Source: Annona cherimola (Eukaryota; Streptophyta; Magnoliopsida; Magnoliales; Annonaceae). From it: a DNA stretch of 64,000 nucleotides. Positions 1-10,666 of this stretch are shown here, one piece after another; position 1 is the first letter of the stretch, and each line of letters begins with the position of its first letter. The stretch is from the NCBI GenBank assembly GCA_030490835.1, contig CM059975.1:52939174-53003173 (forward strand), given 5' to 3'. Position numbers and translations under genes: made by a program. Below the pieces are notes generated by a model, which was given only the letters and a program-made list of their open reading frames with translations, was not told where the DNA came from and did not search any database.

Positions 1-100
1 TTGGTTAGTATTTGAACTTAAAAATAAAAACTTATTTTAACCGCAGTTCAGAATTTTGATAATTAAGTTTTTATTGAATAACAATTTTGTAAAATTAAAG

Positions 101-116
101 GATTAAAAAGTTAATC
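101..116. other. Dyad element in A monomer (exemplar)
   Basis: GATTAA-AAAG-TTAATC is a perfect 6-bp inverted repeat around a 4-base spacer. The same element sits at the same offset in nearly all A monomers I read. Single-base exceptions exist, for example GGATGAAAAAG in several copies near 481-492 and 6190-6200, which break one pair. Dyads of this kind can form a small cruciform or bind a dimeric protein; which of these applies, if either, is unknown. Confidence 0.75.
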
Positions 117-129
117 TAAGATAATTTTA

Positions 130-180
130 ATGACACTAATCAAGATCGTAAACTTTTACCCAAGAGTTGGGCCTCAATAC
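130..180 (+). other. Conserved G+C-richer box of A monomer (exemplar)
   Basis: This 51-bp stretch from ATGACACTAATC to TTGGGCCTCAATAC has 20 G+C of 51 by hand count, about 39%, against about 23% for the dimer. It is the least A/T-rich and one of the least variable parts of the monomer. TTGGGCCTCAATAC and GATCGTA recur in nearly every copy. It could be a protein-binding or nucleosome-favouring segment; the sequence does not say which. Confidence 0.7.
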
Positions 181-288
181 GTCGATTTGATGGTTCGTAT
201 TTTAACTTTAAAATAAAAAATTATTTCAACGGTAGTTCAAAATTTTAATAATTGAATTTTATTTAATAATTATTTTGTTAAATTAATG

Positions 289-305
289 GATTAAACTATT
301 TAATC
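289..305. other. Dyad element in B monomer (exemplar)
   Basis: GATTAAA-CTA-TTTAATC is a perfect 7-bp inverted repeat around three bases. In copies reading TAGATTAAACTATTTAATCT and then A (for example the B monomers near 26286 and 30700) it extends to 9 perfect pairs. Other B subtypes keep it as TAGATTAA-N5-TTAATCTA. The d5-type B monomers carry GATCAA in the left arm and so have one mismatch. It lies at about position 100 of B, matching the A dyad at 101 of A, so dyads recur about every 190 bp. Confidence 0.75.
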
Positions 306-320
306 TAAGTTAATTTTTTA

Positions 321-371
321 ATGACAGTAATCAAGATCGTAGACCTTTACTCATGGGTTGGGCCTCAATAC
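321..371 (+). other. Conserved G+C-richer box of B monomer (exemplar)
   Basis: This is the B counterpart of the box at 130-180, also 51 bp, with 22 G+C of 51 (about 43%). It runs from ATGACAGTAATC through GATCGTAGACC and TCATGGGTTGGGCC to AATAC. The shared core with A is TAATCAAGATCGTA plus GTTGGGCCTCAATAC. Two main B versions exist, AAGATCGTAGACCTTTAC and AACATCGTAGAACTGTAC, and they mark HOR position. Confidence 0.7.
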
Positions 372-1904
372 ATACAAATAATTGGTTAGTATTTGAAATT
401 AAAAATAAAAAATTATTTTAACTGTTGTACAAAATTTTCAAAATTGAATTTTTATTTAATAACTATTTTGTAAAATGAATGGATGAAAAAGTTAATCTAA
501 GATAATTTTAATGACACTAATCAAGATCGTAAACTTGTACCCATGAGTTGGGCCTCATTACGTCGATTTTGATGGTTCGTATTTTAGCTTTAAAATAAAA
601 AATTATTTCAACGGTAGTTCAAAATTTTAATAATTGAATTTTATTTAATAATTATTTTGTTAAATTAATAGATAAAACTATTTAATCTAAGATAATTTTT
701 TAATGACAGTAATCAAGATCGTAGACCTTTACTCATGGGTTGGGCCTCAATACATACAAATAATTGGTTAGTATTTCAAATTAAACATAAAAAATTATTT
801 TAACTGTAGTTCAAAATTTTGATAATTGAATTTTTGTTTAATAACTATTTTGTAAAATTAATGGATTAAAAAGTTAATGTAAGATAATTTTAATGACACT
901 AATGGAGATCGTAAACTTGTACCCATGAGTTTGTCCTCAATACGTAGATTTCATGGGTCGTATTTAAACTTTAAAATAAAAAATTATTTCAACGGTAGTT
1001 CAAAATTTTAATAATTGAATTTTATTTCATAATTATTTTGTTAAATTAATAGATTAAATTAGTTAATCTAAGATAATTTTTTAATGACAGTAATCAAGAT
1101 TGTAGACCTTTACTCATGGGTTGGGCCTCAATACGTACAAATAAATTGTTAGTATTTCAAATTAAAGATAAAAAATTATTTTAACTGTTGTTCAAAATTT
1201 TGAAAATTGAATTTTTATTTAATAACTTTTTTGTAAAATTAATGGATTAAAAAGTTAATCTAAGATAATTTTAATGACACTAATCAAGATCGTAAACTTG
1301 TACCCCAGAGTTGGGCCTCAATACGTCGATTTGATGGTTCGTATTTTAACTTTAAAATAAAAAATTATTTCAACGGTAGTTCAAAATTTTAATAATTGAA
1401 TTTTATTTAATAATTATTTTGTTAAATTAATAGATTAAATGAGTTAATCTAAGATAATTTTTCAATGACAATAATCAAGATCGTAGACCTTTACTCATGG
1501 GTTGGGCCTGAATATATACAAATAATTGGTTAGTATTTGAACTTAAAAATAAAATTATTTGAACTGTAGTCAAGAATTTTGATAATTAAATTTTTATTTA
1601 ATAAATATTTTGGAAAATTAATGGATTAAAAAGTTAATCTAAGATAATTTTAATGACACTAATCAAGATCGTAAACTTGTACCCATGAGTTGGGCCTCAA
1701 TACGTCGATTTGATGGATCGTATTTTAACTTTAAAATAAAAAATTATTTCAACGGTAGTTCAAAATTTTAATAATTGAATATTTTTTAATAATTATTTTG
1801 TTAAATTAATAGATCAAATTAGTTAATCTAATATAATTATTTAATGACAGTAATCAACATCGTAGAACTGTACTCATGGGTTGGGCCTCAAGACATACAA
1901 ATAA

Positions 1905-2474
1905 TTGGTTAGTATTTGAACTTAAAAATAAAAACTTATTTTAACCGCAGTTCAGAATTTTGATAATTAAGTTTTTATTGAATAACAATTTTGTAAAATT
2001 AAAGGATTAAAAAGTTAATCTAAGATAATTTTAATGACACTAATCAAGATCGTAAACTTGTACCCAAGAGTTGGGCCTCAATACGTCGATTTGATGGTTC
2101 GTATTTTAACTTTAAAATAAAAAATTATTTCAACGGTAGTTCAAAATTTTAATAATTGAATTTTATTTAATAATTATTTTGTTAAATTAATGGATTAAAC
2201 AATTTAATCTAAGATAATTTTAATTACACTAATCAAGATCGTAAACTTTTACACAAGAGTTGGGCCTCAATACGTCGATTTGATGGTTCGTATTTTAACT
2301 TTAAAATAAAAAATTATTTCAACGGTAGTTCAAAATTTTAATAATTGAATTTTATTTAATAATTATTTTGTTAAATTAATAGATCAAATTAGTTAATCTA
2401 ATATAATTATTTAATGACAGTAATCAACATCGTAGAACTGTACTCATGGGTTGGGCCTCAAGACATACAAATAA
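1905..2474 (+). repeat. 570-bp three-monomer unit with B/A hybrid, copy 1
   Basis: The order is A (d1 type), then a hybrid monomer, then B (d5 type), so the A/B alternation is broken. The hybrid, about 2094-2282, starts as B and switches after TAATCTAAGATAATTTT to the A continuation AATTACACTAATCAAG with GTAAACTTTTACACAAG. The product is 381+189 bp, as expected from an A-on-B out-of-register crossover. Confidence 0.88.
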
Positions 2475-4378
2475 TTGGTTAGTATTTGAACTTAAAAATA
2501 AAAACTTATTTTAACCGCAGTTCAGAATTTTTATAATTAAGTTTTTATTGAATAACAATTTTGTAAAATTAAAGGATTAAAAAGTTAATCTAAGATAATT
2601 TTAATGACACTAATCAAGATCGTAAACTTTTACCCAAGAGTTGGGCCTCAATACGTCGATTTGATGGTTCGTATTTTAACTTTAAAATAAAAAATTATTT
2701 CAACGGTAGTTCAAAATTTTAATAATTGAATTTTATTTAATAATTATTTTGTTAAATTAATGGATTAAACTATTTAATCTAAGATAATTTTTTAATGACA
2801 GTAATCAAGATCGTAGACCTTTACTCATGGGTTGGGCCTCAATACATACAAATAATTGGTTAGTATTTGAAATTAAAAATAAAAAATTATTTTAACTGTT
2901 GTTCAAAATTTTCAAAATTGAATTTTTATTTAATAACTATTTTGTAAAATGAATGGATGAAAAAGTTAATCTAAGATAATTTTAATGACACTAATCAAGA
3001 TCGTAAACTTGTACCCATGAGTTGGGCCTCATTACGTCGATTTTGATGGTTCGTATTTTAGCTTTAAAATAAAAAATTATTTCAACGGTAGTTCAAAATT
3101 TTAATAATTGAATTTTATTTAATAATTATTTTGTTAAATTAATATATAAAACTATTTAATCTCAGATAATTTTTTAATGACAGTAATCAAGATCGTAGAC
3201 CTTTACTCATGGGTTGGGCCTCAATACATACAAATAATTGGTTAGTATTTCAAATTAAACATAAAAAATTATTTTAACTGTAGTTCAAAATTTTGATAAT
3301 TGAATTTTTGTTTAATAACTATTTTGTAAAATTAATGGATTAAAAAGTTAATGTAAGATAATTTTAATGACACTAATGGAGATCGTAAACTTGTACCCAT
3401 GAGTTTGTCCTCAATACGTAGATTTCATGGGTCGTATTTAAACTTTAAAATAAAAAATTATTTCAACGGTAGTTCAAAATTTTAATAATTGAATTTTATT
3501 TCATAATTATTTTGTTAAATTAATAGATTAAATTAGTTAATCTAAGATAATTTTTTAATGACAGTAATCAAGATTGTAGACCTTTACTCATGGGTTGGGC
3601 CTCAATACGTACAAATAAATTGTTAGTATTTCAAATTAAAGATAAAAAATTATTTTAACTGTTGTTCAAAATTTTGAAAATTGAATTTTTATTTAATAAC
3701 TTTTTTGTAAAATTAATGGATTAAAAAGTTAATCTAAGATAATTTTAATGACACTAATCAAGATCGTAAACTTGTACCCCAGAGTTGGGCCTCAATACGT
3801 CGATTTGATGGTTCGTATTTTAACTTTAAAATAAAAAATTATTTCAACGGTAGTTCAAAATTTTAATAATTGAATTTTATTTAATAATTATTTTGTTAAA
3901 TTAATAGATTAAATGAGTTAATCTAAGATAATTTTTCAATGACAATAATCAAGATCGTAGACCTTTACTCATGGGTTGGGCCTGAATATATACAAATAAT
4001 TGGTTAGTATTTGAACTTAAAAATAAAATTATTTGAACTGTAGTCAAGAATTTTGATAATTAAATTTTTATTTAATAAATATTTTGGAAAATTAATGGAT
4101 TAAAAAGTTAATCTAAGATAATTTTAATGACACTAATCAAGATCGTAAACTTGTACCCATGAGTTGGGCCTCAATACGTCGATTTGATGGATCGTATTTT
4201 AACTTTAAAATAAAAAATTATTTCAACGGTAGTTCAAAATTTTAATAATTGAATATTTTTTAATAATTATTTTGTTAAATTAATAGATCAAATTAGTTAA
4301 TCTAATATAATTATTTAATGACAGTAATCAACATCGTAGAACTGTACTCATGGGTTGGGCCTCAAGACATACAAATAA
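2475..4378 (+). repeat. Block I HOR, full copy 2
   Basis: Dimers start at 2475, 2856, 3238, 3619 and 4000. Together with the trimer that follows, this copy is a near-perfect duplicate of 1-2474. By eye I noted fewer than ten differences over 2474 bp, such as AATTTTTATAATTAAG near 2526 and AATATATAAAAC near 3142. Confidence 0.9.
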
Positions 4379-4948
4379 TTGGTTAGTATTTGAACTTAAA
4401 AATAAAAACTTATTTTAACCGCAGTTCAGAATTTTGATAATTAAGTTTTTATTGAATAACAATTTTGTAAAATTAAAGGATTAAAAAGTTAATCTAAGAT
4501 AATTTTAATGACACTAATCAAGATCGTAAACTTTTACCCAAGAGTTGGGCCTCAATACGTCGATTTGATGGTTCGTATTTTAACTTTAAAATAAAAAATT
4601 ATTTCAACGGTAGTTCAAAATTTTAATAATTGAATTTTATTTAATAATTATTTTGTTAAATTAATGGATTAAACTATTTAATCTAAGATAATTTTAATGA
4701 CACTAATCAAGATCGTAAACTTTTACACAAGAGTTGGGCCTCAATACGTCGATTTGATGGTTCGTATTTTAACTTTAAAATAAAAAATTATTTCAACGGT
4801 AGTTCAAAATTTTAATAATTGAATTTTATTTAATAATTATTTTGTTAAATTAATAGATCAAATTAGTTAATCTAATATAATTATTTAATGACAGTAATCA
4901 ACATCGTAGAACTGTACTCATGGGTTGGGCCTCAAGACATACAAATAA
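4379..4948 (+). repeat. 570-bp three-monomer unit with B/A hybrid, copy 2
   Basis: It has the same structure and the same TTTTACACAAGAG marker as 1905-2474, so 1-2474 and 2475-4948 are two copies of an 1904+570 unit. Confidence 0.88.
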
Positions 4949-7614
4949 TTGGTTAGTATTTGAACTTAAAAATAAAAACTTATTTTAACCGCAGTTCAGA
5001 ATTTTGATAATTAAGTTTTTATTGAATAACAATTTTGTAAAATTAAAGGATTAAAAAGTTAATCTAAGATAATTTTAATGACACTAATCAAGATCGTAAA
5101 CTTTTACCCAAGAGTTGGGCCTCAATACGTCGATTTGATGGTTCGTATTTTAACTTTAAAATAAAAAATTATTTCAACGGTAGTTCAAAATTTTAATAAT
5201 TGAATTTTATTTAATAATTATTTTGTTAAATTAATGGATTAAACTATTTAATCTAAGATAATTTTTTAATGACAGTAATCAAGATCGTAGACCTTTACTC
5301 ATGGGTTGGGCCTCAATACATACAAATAATTGGTTAGTATTTGAAATTAAAAATAAAAAATTATTTTAACTGTTGTTCAAAATTTTCAAAATTGAATTTT
5401 TATTTAATAACTATTTTGTAAAATGAATGGATGAAAAAGTTAATCTAAGATAATTTTAATGACACTAATCAAGATCGTAAACTTGTACCCATGAGTTGGG
5501 CCTCATTACGTCGATTTTGATGGTTCGTATTTTAGCTTTAAAATAAAAAATTATTTCAACGGTAGTTCAAAATTTTAATAATTGAATTTTATTTAATAAT
5601 TATTTTGTTAAATTAATAGATAAAACTATTTAATCTGAGATAATTTTTTAATGACAGTAATCAAGATCGTAGACCTTTACTCATGGGTTGGGCCTCAATA
5701 CATACAAATAATTGGTTAGTATTTCAAATTAAACATAAAAAATTATTTTAACTGTAGTTCAAAATTTTGATAATTGAATTTTTGTTTAATAACTATTTTG
5801 TAAAATTAATGGATTAAAAAGTTAATGTAAGATAATTTTAATGACACTAATGGAGATCGTAAACTTGTACCCATGAGTTTGTCCTCAATACGTAGATTTC
5901 ATGGGTCGTATTTAAACTTTAAAATAAAAAATTATTTCAACGGTAGTTCAAAATTTTAATAATTGAATTTTATTTCATAATTATTTTGTTAAATTAATAG
6001 ATTAAATTAGTTAATCTAAGATAATTTTTTAATGACAGTAATCAAGATTGTAGACCTTTACTCATGGGTTGGGCCTCAATACGTACAAATAAATTGTTAG
6101 TATTTCAAATTAAAGATAAAAAATTATTTTAACTGTTGTTCAAAATTTTCAAAATTGAATTTTTATTTAATAACTATTTTGTAAAATGAATGGATGAAAA
6201 AGTTAATCTAAGATAATTTTAATGACACTAATCAAGATCGTAAACTTGTACCCATGAGTTGGGCCTCATTACGTCGATTTTGATGGTTCGTATTTTAGCT
6301 TTAAAATAAAAAATTATTTCAACGGTAGTTCAAAATTTTAATAATTGAATTTTATTTAATAATTATTTTGTTAAATTAATAGATAAAACTATTTAATCTC
6401 AGATAATTTTTTAATGACAGTAATCAAGATCGTAGACCTTTACTCATGGGTTGGGCCTCAATACATACAAATAATTGGTTAGTATTTCAAATTAAACATA
6501 AAAAATTATTTTAACTGTAGTTCAAAATTTTGATAATTGAATTTTTGTTTAATAACTATTTTGTAAAATTAATGGATTAAAAAGTTAATGTAAGATAATT
6601 TTAATGACACTAATGGAGATCGTAAACTTGTACCCATGAGTTTGTCCTCAATACGTAGATTTCATGGGTCGTATTTAAACTTTAAAATAAAAAATTATTT
6701 CAACGGTAGTTCAAAATTTTAATAATTGAATTTTATTTCATAATTATTTTGTTAAATTAATAGATTAAATTAGTTAATCTAAGATAATTTTTTAATGACA
6801 GTAATCAAGATTGTAGACCTTTACTCATGGGTTGGGCCTCAATACGTACAAATAAATTGTTAGTATTTCAAATTAAAGATAAAAAATTATTTTAACTGTT
6901 GTTCAAAATTTTGAAAATTGAATTTTTATTTAATAACTTTTTTGTAAAATTAATGGATTAAAAAGTTAATCTAAGATAATTTTAATGACACTAATCAAGA
7001 TCGTAAACTTGTACCCCAGAGTTGGGCCTCAATACGTCGATTTGATGGTTCGTATTTTAACTTTAAAATAAAAAATTATTTCAACGGTAGTTCAAAATTT
7101 TAATAATTGAATTTTATTTAATAATTATTTTGTTAAATTAATAGATTAAATCAGTTAATCTAAGATAATTTTTCAATGACAATAATCAAGATCGTAGACC
7201 TTTACTCATGGGTTGGGCCTGAATATATACAAATAATTGGTTAGTATTTGAACTTAAAAATAAAATTATTTGAACTGTAGTCAAGAATTTTGATAATTAA
7301 ATTTTTATTTAATAAATATTTTGAAAATTAATGGATTAAAAAGTTAATCTAAGATAATTTTAATGACACTAATCAAGATCGTAAACTTGTACCCATGAGT
7401 TGGGCCTCAATACGTCGATTTGATGGATCGTATTTTAACTTTAAAATAAAAAATTATTTCAACGGTAGTTCAAAATTTTAATAATTGAATATTTTTTAAT
7501 AATTATTTTGTTAAATTAATAGATCAAATTAGTTAATCTAATATAATTATTTAATGACAGTAATCAACATCGTAGAACTGTACTCATGGGTTGGGCCTCA
7601 AGACATACAAATAA
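4949..7614 (+). repeat. Block I HOR expanded to seven dimers
   Basis: The order is d1, d2, d3, a d4/d2 hybrid, d3, d4, d5, with starts at 4949, 5330, 5712, 6093, 6475, 6856 and 7237. It totals 2666 bp, which is 1904 plus two dimers. The dimer at 6093 begins as d4 (AAATTGTTAGTATTTCAAATTAAAGAT) and becomes d2 (TTTTCAAAATTG, AATGAATGGATG). This is an unequal crossover between d4 and d2. The last dimer has a 1-bp deletion (TTTTGAAAATTA) shared with 8185-10087. Confidence 0.88.
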
Positions 7615-8184
7615 TTGGTTAGTATTTGAACTTAAAAATAAAAACTTATTTTAACCGCAGTTCAGAATTTTGATAATTAAGTTTTTATTGAATAACAATT
7701 TTGTAAAATTAAAGGATTAAAAAGTTAATCTAAGATAATTTTAATGACACTAATCAAGATCGTAAACTTTTACCCAAGAGTTGGGCCTCAATACGTCGAT
7801 TTGATGGTTCGTATTTTAACTTTAAAATAAAAAATTATTTCAACGGTAGTTCAAAATTTTAATAATTGAATTTTATTTAATAATTATTTTGTTAAATTAA
7901 TGGATTAAACTATTTAATCTAAGATAATTTTAATGACACTAATCAAGATCGTAAACTTTTACACAAGAGTTGGGCCTCAATACGTCGATTTGATGGTTCG
8001 TATTTTAACTTTAAAATAAAAAATTATTTCAACGGTAGTTCAAAATTTTAATAATTGAATTTTATTTAATAATTATTTTGTTAAATTAATAGATCAAATT
8101 AGTTAATCTAATATAATTATTTAATGACAGTAATCAACATCGTAGAACTGTACTCATGGGTTGGGCCTCAAGACATACAAATAA
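7615..8184 (+). repeat. 570-bp three-monomer unit with B/A hybrid, copy 3
   Basis: It is the same A, B/A hybrid, B structure with the TTTTACACAAGAG marker, placed again after a d5 dimer. Confidence 0.88.
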
Positions 8185-10087
8185 TTGGTTAGTATTTGAA
8201 CTTAAAAATAAAAACTTATTTTAACCGCAGTTCAGAATTTTGATAATTAAGTTTTTATTGAATAACAATTTTGTAAAATTAAAGGATTAAAAAGTTAATC
8301 TAAGATAATTTTAATGACACTAATCAAGATCGTAAACTTTTACCCAAGAGTTGGGCCTCAATACGTCGATTTGATGGTTCGTATTTTAACTTTAAAATAA
8401 AAAATTATTTCAACGGTAGTTCAAAATTTTAATAATTGAATTTTATTTAATAATTATTTTGTTAAATTAATGGATTAAACTATTTAATCTAAGATAATTT
8501 TTTAATGACAGTAATCAAGATCGTAGACCTTTACTCATGGGTTGGGCCTCAATACATACAAATAATTGGTTAGTATTTGAAATTAAAAATAAAAAATTAT
8601 TTTAACTGTTGTTCAAAATTTTCAAAATTGAATTTTTATTTAATAACTATTTTGTAAAATGAATGGATGAAAAAGTTAATCTAAGATAATTTTAATGACA
8701 CTAATCAAGATCGTAAACTTGTACCCATGAGTTGGGCCTCATTACGTCGATTTTGATGGTTCGTATTTTAGCTTTAAAATAAAAAATTATTTCAACGGTA
8801 GTTCAAAATTTTAATAATTGAATTTTATTTAATAATTATTTTGTTAAATTAATAGATAAAACTATTTAATCTAAGATAATTTTTTAATGACAGTAATCAA
8901 GATCGTAGACCTTTACTCATGGGTTGGGCCTCAATACATACAAATAATTGGTTAGTATTTCAAATTAAACATAAAAAATTATTTTAACTGTAGTTCAAAA
9001 TTTTGATAATTGAATTTTTGTTTAATAACTATTTTGTAAAATTAATGGATTAAAAAGTTAATGTAAGATAATTTTAATGACACTAATGGAGATCGTAAAC
9101 TTGTACCCATGAGTTTGTCCTCAATACGTAGATTTCATGGGTCGTATTTAAACTTTAAAATAAAAAATTATTTCAACGGTAGTTCAAAATTTTAATAATT
9201 GAATTTTATTTCATAATTATTTTGTTAAATTAATAGATTAAATTAGTTAATCTAAGATAATTTTTTAATGACAGTAATCAAGATTGTAGACCTTTACTCA
9301 TGGGTTGGGCCTCAATACGTACAAATAAATTGTTAGTATTTCAAATTAAAGATAAAAAATTATTTTAACTGTTGTTCAAAATTTTGAAAATTGAATTTTT
9401 ATTTAATAACTTTTTTGTAAAATTAATGGATTAAAAAGTTAATCTAAGATAATTTTAATGACACTAATCAAGATCGTAAACTTGTACCCCAGAGTTGGGC
9501 CTCAATACGTCGATTTGATGGTTCGTATTTTAACTTTAAAATAAAAAATTATTTCAACGGTAGTTCAAAATTTTAATAATTGAATTTTATTTAATAATTA
9601 TTTTGTTAAATTAATAGATTAAATCAGTTAATCTAAGATAATTTTTCAATGACAATAATCAAGATCGTAGACCTTTACTCATGGGTTGGGCCTGAATATA
9701 TACAAATAATTGGTTAGTATTTGAACTTAAAAATAAAATTATTTGAACTGTAGTCAAGAATTTTGATAATTAAATTTTTATTTAATAAATATTTTGAAAA
9801 TTAATGGATTAAAAAGTTAATCTAAGATAATTTTAATGACACTAATCAAGATCGTAAACTTGTACCCATGAGTTGGGCCTCAATACGTCGATTTGATGGA
9901 TCGTATTTTAACTTTAAAATAAAAAATTATTTCAACGGTAGTTCAAAATTTTAATAATTGAATATTTTTTAATAATTATTTTTTTAAATTAATAGATCAA
10001 ATTAGTTAATCTAATATAATTATTTAATGACAGTAATCAACATCGTAGAACTGTACTCATGGGTTGGGCCTCAAGACATACAAATAA
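8185..10087 (+). repeat. Block I HOR, copy of 1903 bp
   Basis: Dimers start at 8185, 8566, 8948, 9329 and 9710. It is 1 bp shorter than the norm because d5 has TTTTGAAAATTA. It shares that deletion and AAATCAGTT in the d4 B with the preceding seven-dimer copy. A private ATTTTTTTAAATT occurs near 9978. Confidence 0.9.
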
Positions 10088-10666
10088 TTGGTTAGTATTT
10101 GAACTTAAAAATAAAAACTTATTTTAACCGCAGTTCAGAATTTTGATAATTAAGTTTTTATTGAATAACAATTTTGTAAAATTAAAGGATTAAAAAGTTA
10201 ATCTAAGATAATTTTAATGACACTAATCAAGATCGTAAACTTTTACCCAAGAGTTGGGCCTCAATACGTCGATTTGATGGTTCGTATTTTAACTTTAAAA
10301 TAAAAAATTATTTCAACGGTAGTTCAAAATTTTAATAATTGAATTTTATTTAATAATTATTTTGTTAAATTAATGGATTAAACTATTTAATCTAAGATAA
10401 TTTTTTAATGACAGTAATCAAGATCGTAGACCTTTACTCATGGGTTGGGCCTCAATACGTACAAATAATTGGTTAGTATTTGAAATTAAAAATAAAAAAT
10501 TATTTTAACTGTTGTTCAAAATTTTGAAAATTGAATTTTTATTTAATAACTATTTTGTAAAATGAATGGATGAAAAAGTTGATCTAAGATAATTTTAATG
10601 ACACTAATCAAGATCGTAAACTTGTACCCATGAGTTGGGCCTCATTACGTCGATTTTGATGGTTCG
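10088..10666 (+). repeat. Truncated HOR remnant (d1 plus one d2 A monomer)
   Basis: A d1 dimer (10088-10468) is followed by only the A half of d2 and the first ~9 bases of its B. The array then restarts with d1. The junction reads TTCGTATTTTAGTATTTGAAC at about 10663-10683, joining the start of a B monomer to the start of an A monomer at a shared TTAG. Confidence 0.85.

Larger units (their letters stand above)
1..189 (+). repeat. A-type monomer (exemplar)
   Basis: This is a reference copy of the A monomer, about 189 bp, starting TTGGTTAGTATTTGAACTT. In order it holds an A/T-rich stretch at 20-40, the variable CCGCAGTTCAGAATTTTG region at about 40-58, an A/T tract at 59-100, the dyad GATTAA-AAAG-TTAATC at 101-116, and a G+C-richer box at 130-180. 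It ends with a short GTCGATTTG linker into B. A types differ from B types by AATTTTAATGACAC (B has AATTTTTTAATGACAG), by GATCGTAAACTT (B has GATCGTAGACC), and by TACGTCGATTTG after the box (B has TACATACAAATAA). A/B phase was set by aligning TTGGTTAGT in A with ATGGTTCGT in B. Confidence 0.9.
190..381 (+). repeat. B-type monomer (exemplar)
   Basis: This is a reference copy of the B monomer, about 192 bp, starting ATGGTTCGTATTTTAACTTT. It has ATTTCAACGGTAGTTC near its position 44-60 and a long A/T tract at about 240-285. A dyad sits at 289-305 (GATTAAA-CTA-TTTAATC), followed by the 51-bp G+C-richer box at 321-371, and it ends CATACAAATAA. It shares the overall plan of A, and the two clearly descend from one monomer, but they are diverged enough to be told apart everywhere by eye. 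B monomers have 5-10 subtypes recognised by the bases around the dyad (AAACTATT, AAATTAGTT, AAATCAGTT, CAAATTAGTT) and by the trailing word (CTCAATACATA, CTGAATATATA, CTCAAGACATA, CTCAATACTTA). Confidence 0.9.
1..1904 (+). repeat. Block I HOR, full copy 1
   Basis: The copy has d1-d5, with dimer starts at 1, 382, 764, 1145 and 1526. Private changes include TAATCTAAGTTAATTT near 303-312 (other copies have AAGATAA) and GTTGTACAAAATT near 425-437. Confidence 0.9.

Noticed and set aside
1..9. Telomere-like TTGGTTAG words
   Set aside because: They occur once per dimer as part of the A monomer start and are never in tandem, so they are not telomeric repeats.
190..210. CENP-B box-like TTCG in the B start (GGTTCGTATTTTAAC)
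   Set aside because: The CENP-B core needs TTCG followed nine or so bases later by an A..CGGG arrangement. Here the corresponding bases are CTTT, and no monomer I read has CGGG after TTCG.
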